Source: Brucellaceae bacterium
GTDB taxonomy: Bacteria > Pseudomonadota > Alphaproteobacteria > Rhizobiales > Rhizobiaceae
Direction of reading: 5' to 3'
DNA length: 6,999 bases
NCBI GenBank assembly: GCA_031253705.1
Contig: JAIRVW010000142.1
Coordinates: 1 to 6,999, forward strand
In this document: one piece after another, positions 5,658-6,999 of the stretch
Numbering within the stretch: position 1 is the stretch's first letter
How the letters are laid out: each line of letters starts with the position of its first letter
The notes under the pieces: model-generated
Databases searched by the model: none
Told to the model about the DNA's origin: nothing
The model's input: the letters and a program-made list of their open reading frames with translations, nothing else
Made by a program: the position numbers and the translations under genes

Positions 5658-6999
5658 ATGATTCAGCCGTTCATGCCCTTCCCTCGCACCATTAACAGGC
5701 GTCATCTGCTTGTCATGCTGGGAACCTCCGTTCTGGCAATTCCGTTTAGCACATCCGGCCTGCCTTTCGCGGACATTACCGCACTGGCGCAAACACTAAC
5801 AGCAGAGCAAAATATATCGCCGTCCTATGCGCTTTCCATGCATGGCGATATTGCGCTCAAAGCCGACTTTACGCATTTCCCATACACCAATCCGGCAGCA
5901 ACCAAAGGCGGCAATATCACCTATGGCGTGGTCGGCACCTTTGACAGCCTCAATCCGTTTGTTCTGCAAAGCATGCGTACCACAGCGCGTGGTATGTTTA
6001 TTGACGGGGATTTCGGCAATCTGGTGTTTGAGCCGCTGATGCAGCGCTCCACAGATGAGCCTTTCACGCTTTATGGCCTGCTTGCCGAAAGCGTTGAAAT
6101 TGATGATGCGCGCAGTTTCATTGAATTTACACTGAATCCGCAAGCCCGCTGGTCTGACGGTAAACCGGTGACGCCGGATGATGTGATTTTCACTTATGAA
6201 ATTCTGACAGAAAAAGGGCGTCCGCCGTTTAACGCCCGCATGAAACAGATCGACAAGATCGAGAAAACCGGTGAGCGCGGCGTCCGCATCACCTTCAACG
6301 ACAAGGCAAACAGAGAATTCCCGCTGCTGCTGGCAAGCACCATGCCGGTATTGCCGAAACATGCGGTTGATCCGGAAACTTTCGGCAAGGCCTCACTGAA
6401 ACCACCGGTTGCCAGCGGCCCTTATCTTATTCAGTCCGTTAAACCGGGTGAGCGTATTACCTATAAGCGCAATCCGGATTACTGGGCGAAAGATTTGCCA
6501 AGCCGTGTCGGGTTCAACAATTTTGATACCATCACGATTGAATATTTCCGCAATGAAACCTCTTATTTTGAGGCTTTCAAGAAGGGAATTGTCGATGTGT
6601 ATATTGACGGTTCACCGAACCATTGGAACAAAGCCTATGATTTTCCTGCGGTAACGCAAGGCAAAGTCATCAAGGAGACTTTCGTTAAAGGCACACCGGC
6701 CAATATGCTCGGCTTCGTGTTCAACACACGGCGTGAGAAATTCGCAGATGTCCGCGTGCGTCGTGCGCTCTCCGAGCTCTTTGATTTTGAATGGGCAAAC
6801 CGCTCATTGTTCTCCGGCCAGTATGACCGTATGGCCAGTTTCTGGCAGGGTTCGGAATTATCATCTGTCGGCCGTCCGGCCAGCGACGGTGAAAAGCAGT
6901 TGCTCGCGCCCTATCAGGACAAGCTCCTGCCGGAAACGATGGACGGCACATGGCGCCCGACCACAACCGACGGCAGCGGCCATGATCGTGAGCCTGCGA
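5658..6999 (+). CDS. yejA: YejA-like peptide ABC transporter substrate-binding protein, 3'-truncated by the window edge
   Basis: The frame is open from ATG 5658 to the window end, giving 447 visible residues of a protein usually near 600. It is a periplasmic family-5 extracellular solute-binding protein that delivers peptides to an ABC importer. The N-terminus has a signal peptide with twin Arg (14-15) before a hydrophobic stretch and an Ala-Leu-Ala site before Gln45; NRRHLL resembles a Tat motif. The family-5 signature lies at about 143-176 (AESVEIDDARSFIEFTLNPQ, then ARWSDGKPVTPDDV). Segments marking the YejA branch are GTFDSLNPFVLQ (93-104), YFRNETSYFEAFKKG (296-310), GFVFNTRREKFADVRVRRAL (352-371) and FDFEWANRSLFSGQYDRMAS (375-394). 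An in-frame TGA at 5652-5654 makes ATG 5658 the earliest start; ATG 5673 is the alternative, and neither has a strong Shine-Dalgarno. Relatives usually head operons with yejBEF permease and ATPase genes, expected to the right. In enterobacteria and Brucella this transporter is tied to peptide uptake and antimicrobial-peptide resistance. Confidence 0.9.
   Translation, partial: MIQPFMPFPRTINRRHLLVMLGTSVLAIPFSTSGLPFADITALAQTLTAEQNISPSYALSMHGDIALKADFTHFPYTNPAATKGGNITYGVVGTFDSLNPFVLQSMRTTARGMFIDGDFGNLVFEPLMQRSTDEPFTLYGLLAESVEIDDARSFIEFTLNPQARWSDGKPVTPDDVIFTYEILTEKGRPPFNARMKQIDKIEKTGERGVRITFNDKANREFPLLLASTMPVLPKHAVDPETFGKASLKPPVASGPYLIQSVKPGERITYKRNPDYWAKDLPSRVGFNNFDTITIEYFRNETSYFEAFKKGIVDVYIDGSPNHWNKAYDFPAVTQGKVIKETFVKGTPANMLGFVFNTRREKFADVRVRRALSELFDFEWANRSLFSGQYDRMASFWQGSELSSVGRPASDGEKQLLAPYQDKLLPETMDGTWRPTTTDGSGHDREPA

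Noticed and set aside
5796..6362. 188-codon open frame on the minus strand under the yejA-like gene
   Set aside because: It is antisense to a strongly recognisable solute-binding protein and has no recognisable features of its own.

Overview
The window looks like an ordinary chromosomal segment of an alphaproteobacterium, most likely of the order Hyphomicrobiales (Rhizobiales) and near the Brucellaceae. This is inferred from three things: a eukaryotic-like dimeric NADP-isocitrate dehydrogenase of the rhizobial type, an invasion-associated locus B (IalB) family periplasmic protein, and a YejA-type peptide-binding protein with an alphaproteobacterial look. The genus cannot be fixed from the sequence alone. 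There are no tRNA or rRNA genes, transposases, CRISPR arrays or phage genes.

Layout. Bases 1-924 are the 3' three quarters of icd, reading right and closed by a strong intrinsic terminator (940-975). A YbfB/YjiJ-type major facilitator transporter follows on the same strand (1082-2275). Its last 17 bases overlap the 3' end of a leftward gene for a GlxA-type regulator (DJ-1/PfpI-like domain plus AraC helix-turn-helix, 2259-3260, GTG start). That gene is the second in a tight leftward pair. The first is an isochorismatase-family cysteine hydrolase (3273-3827), separated from it by only 12 bases. A leftward GNAT acetyltransferase (3949-4449) and a leftward IalB-family secreted protein (4517-5134) come next, with an intrinsic terminator (4469-4491) between them. 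After about 520 AT-rich bases without a convincing gene, a rightward yejA-like solute-binding protein gene begins at 5658 and runs off the window end.

How the parts may work together. The hydrolase-regulator pair is the most coherent unit. The hydrolase probably acts on a small amide-like molecule, and the regulator is likely to control the pair, perhaps together with the convergent exporter. The hydrolase promoter region carries a good TATAAT -10 box, a dyad directly downstream of it and repeated CCGGACAT words, which makes it a good candidate operator. icd is a central-metabolism gene and is not obviously linked to its neighbours. The yejA-like gene is probably the first gene of a peptide ABC importer operon continuing to the right.

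I found no clearly new biological system. The more interesting points are the candidate operator of the hydrolase-regulator pair, the acetyltransferase ribosome-binding site placed directly behind a terminator, and the structured AT-rich gap before yejA.
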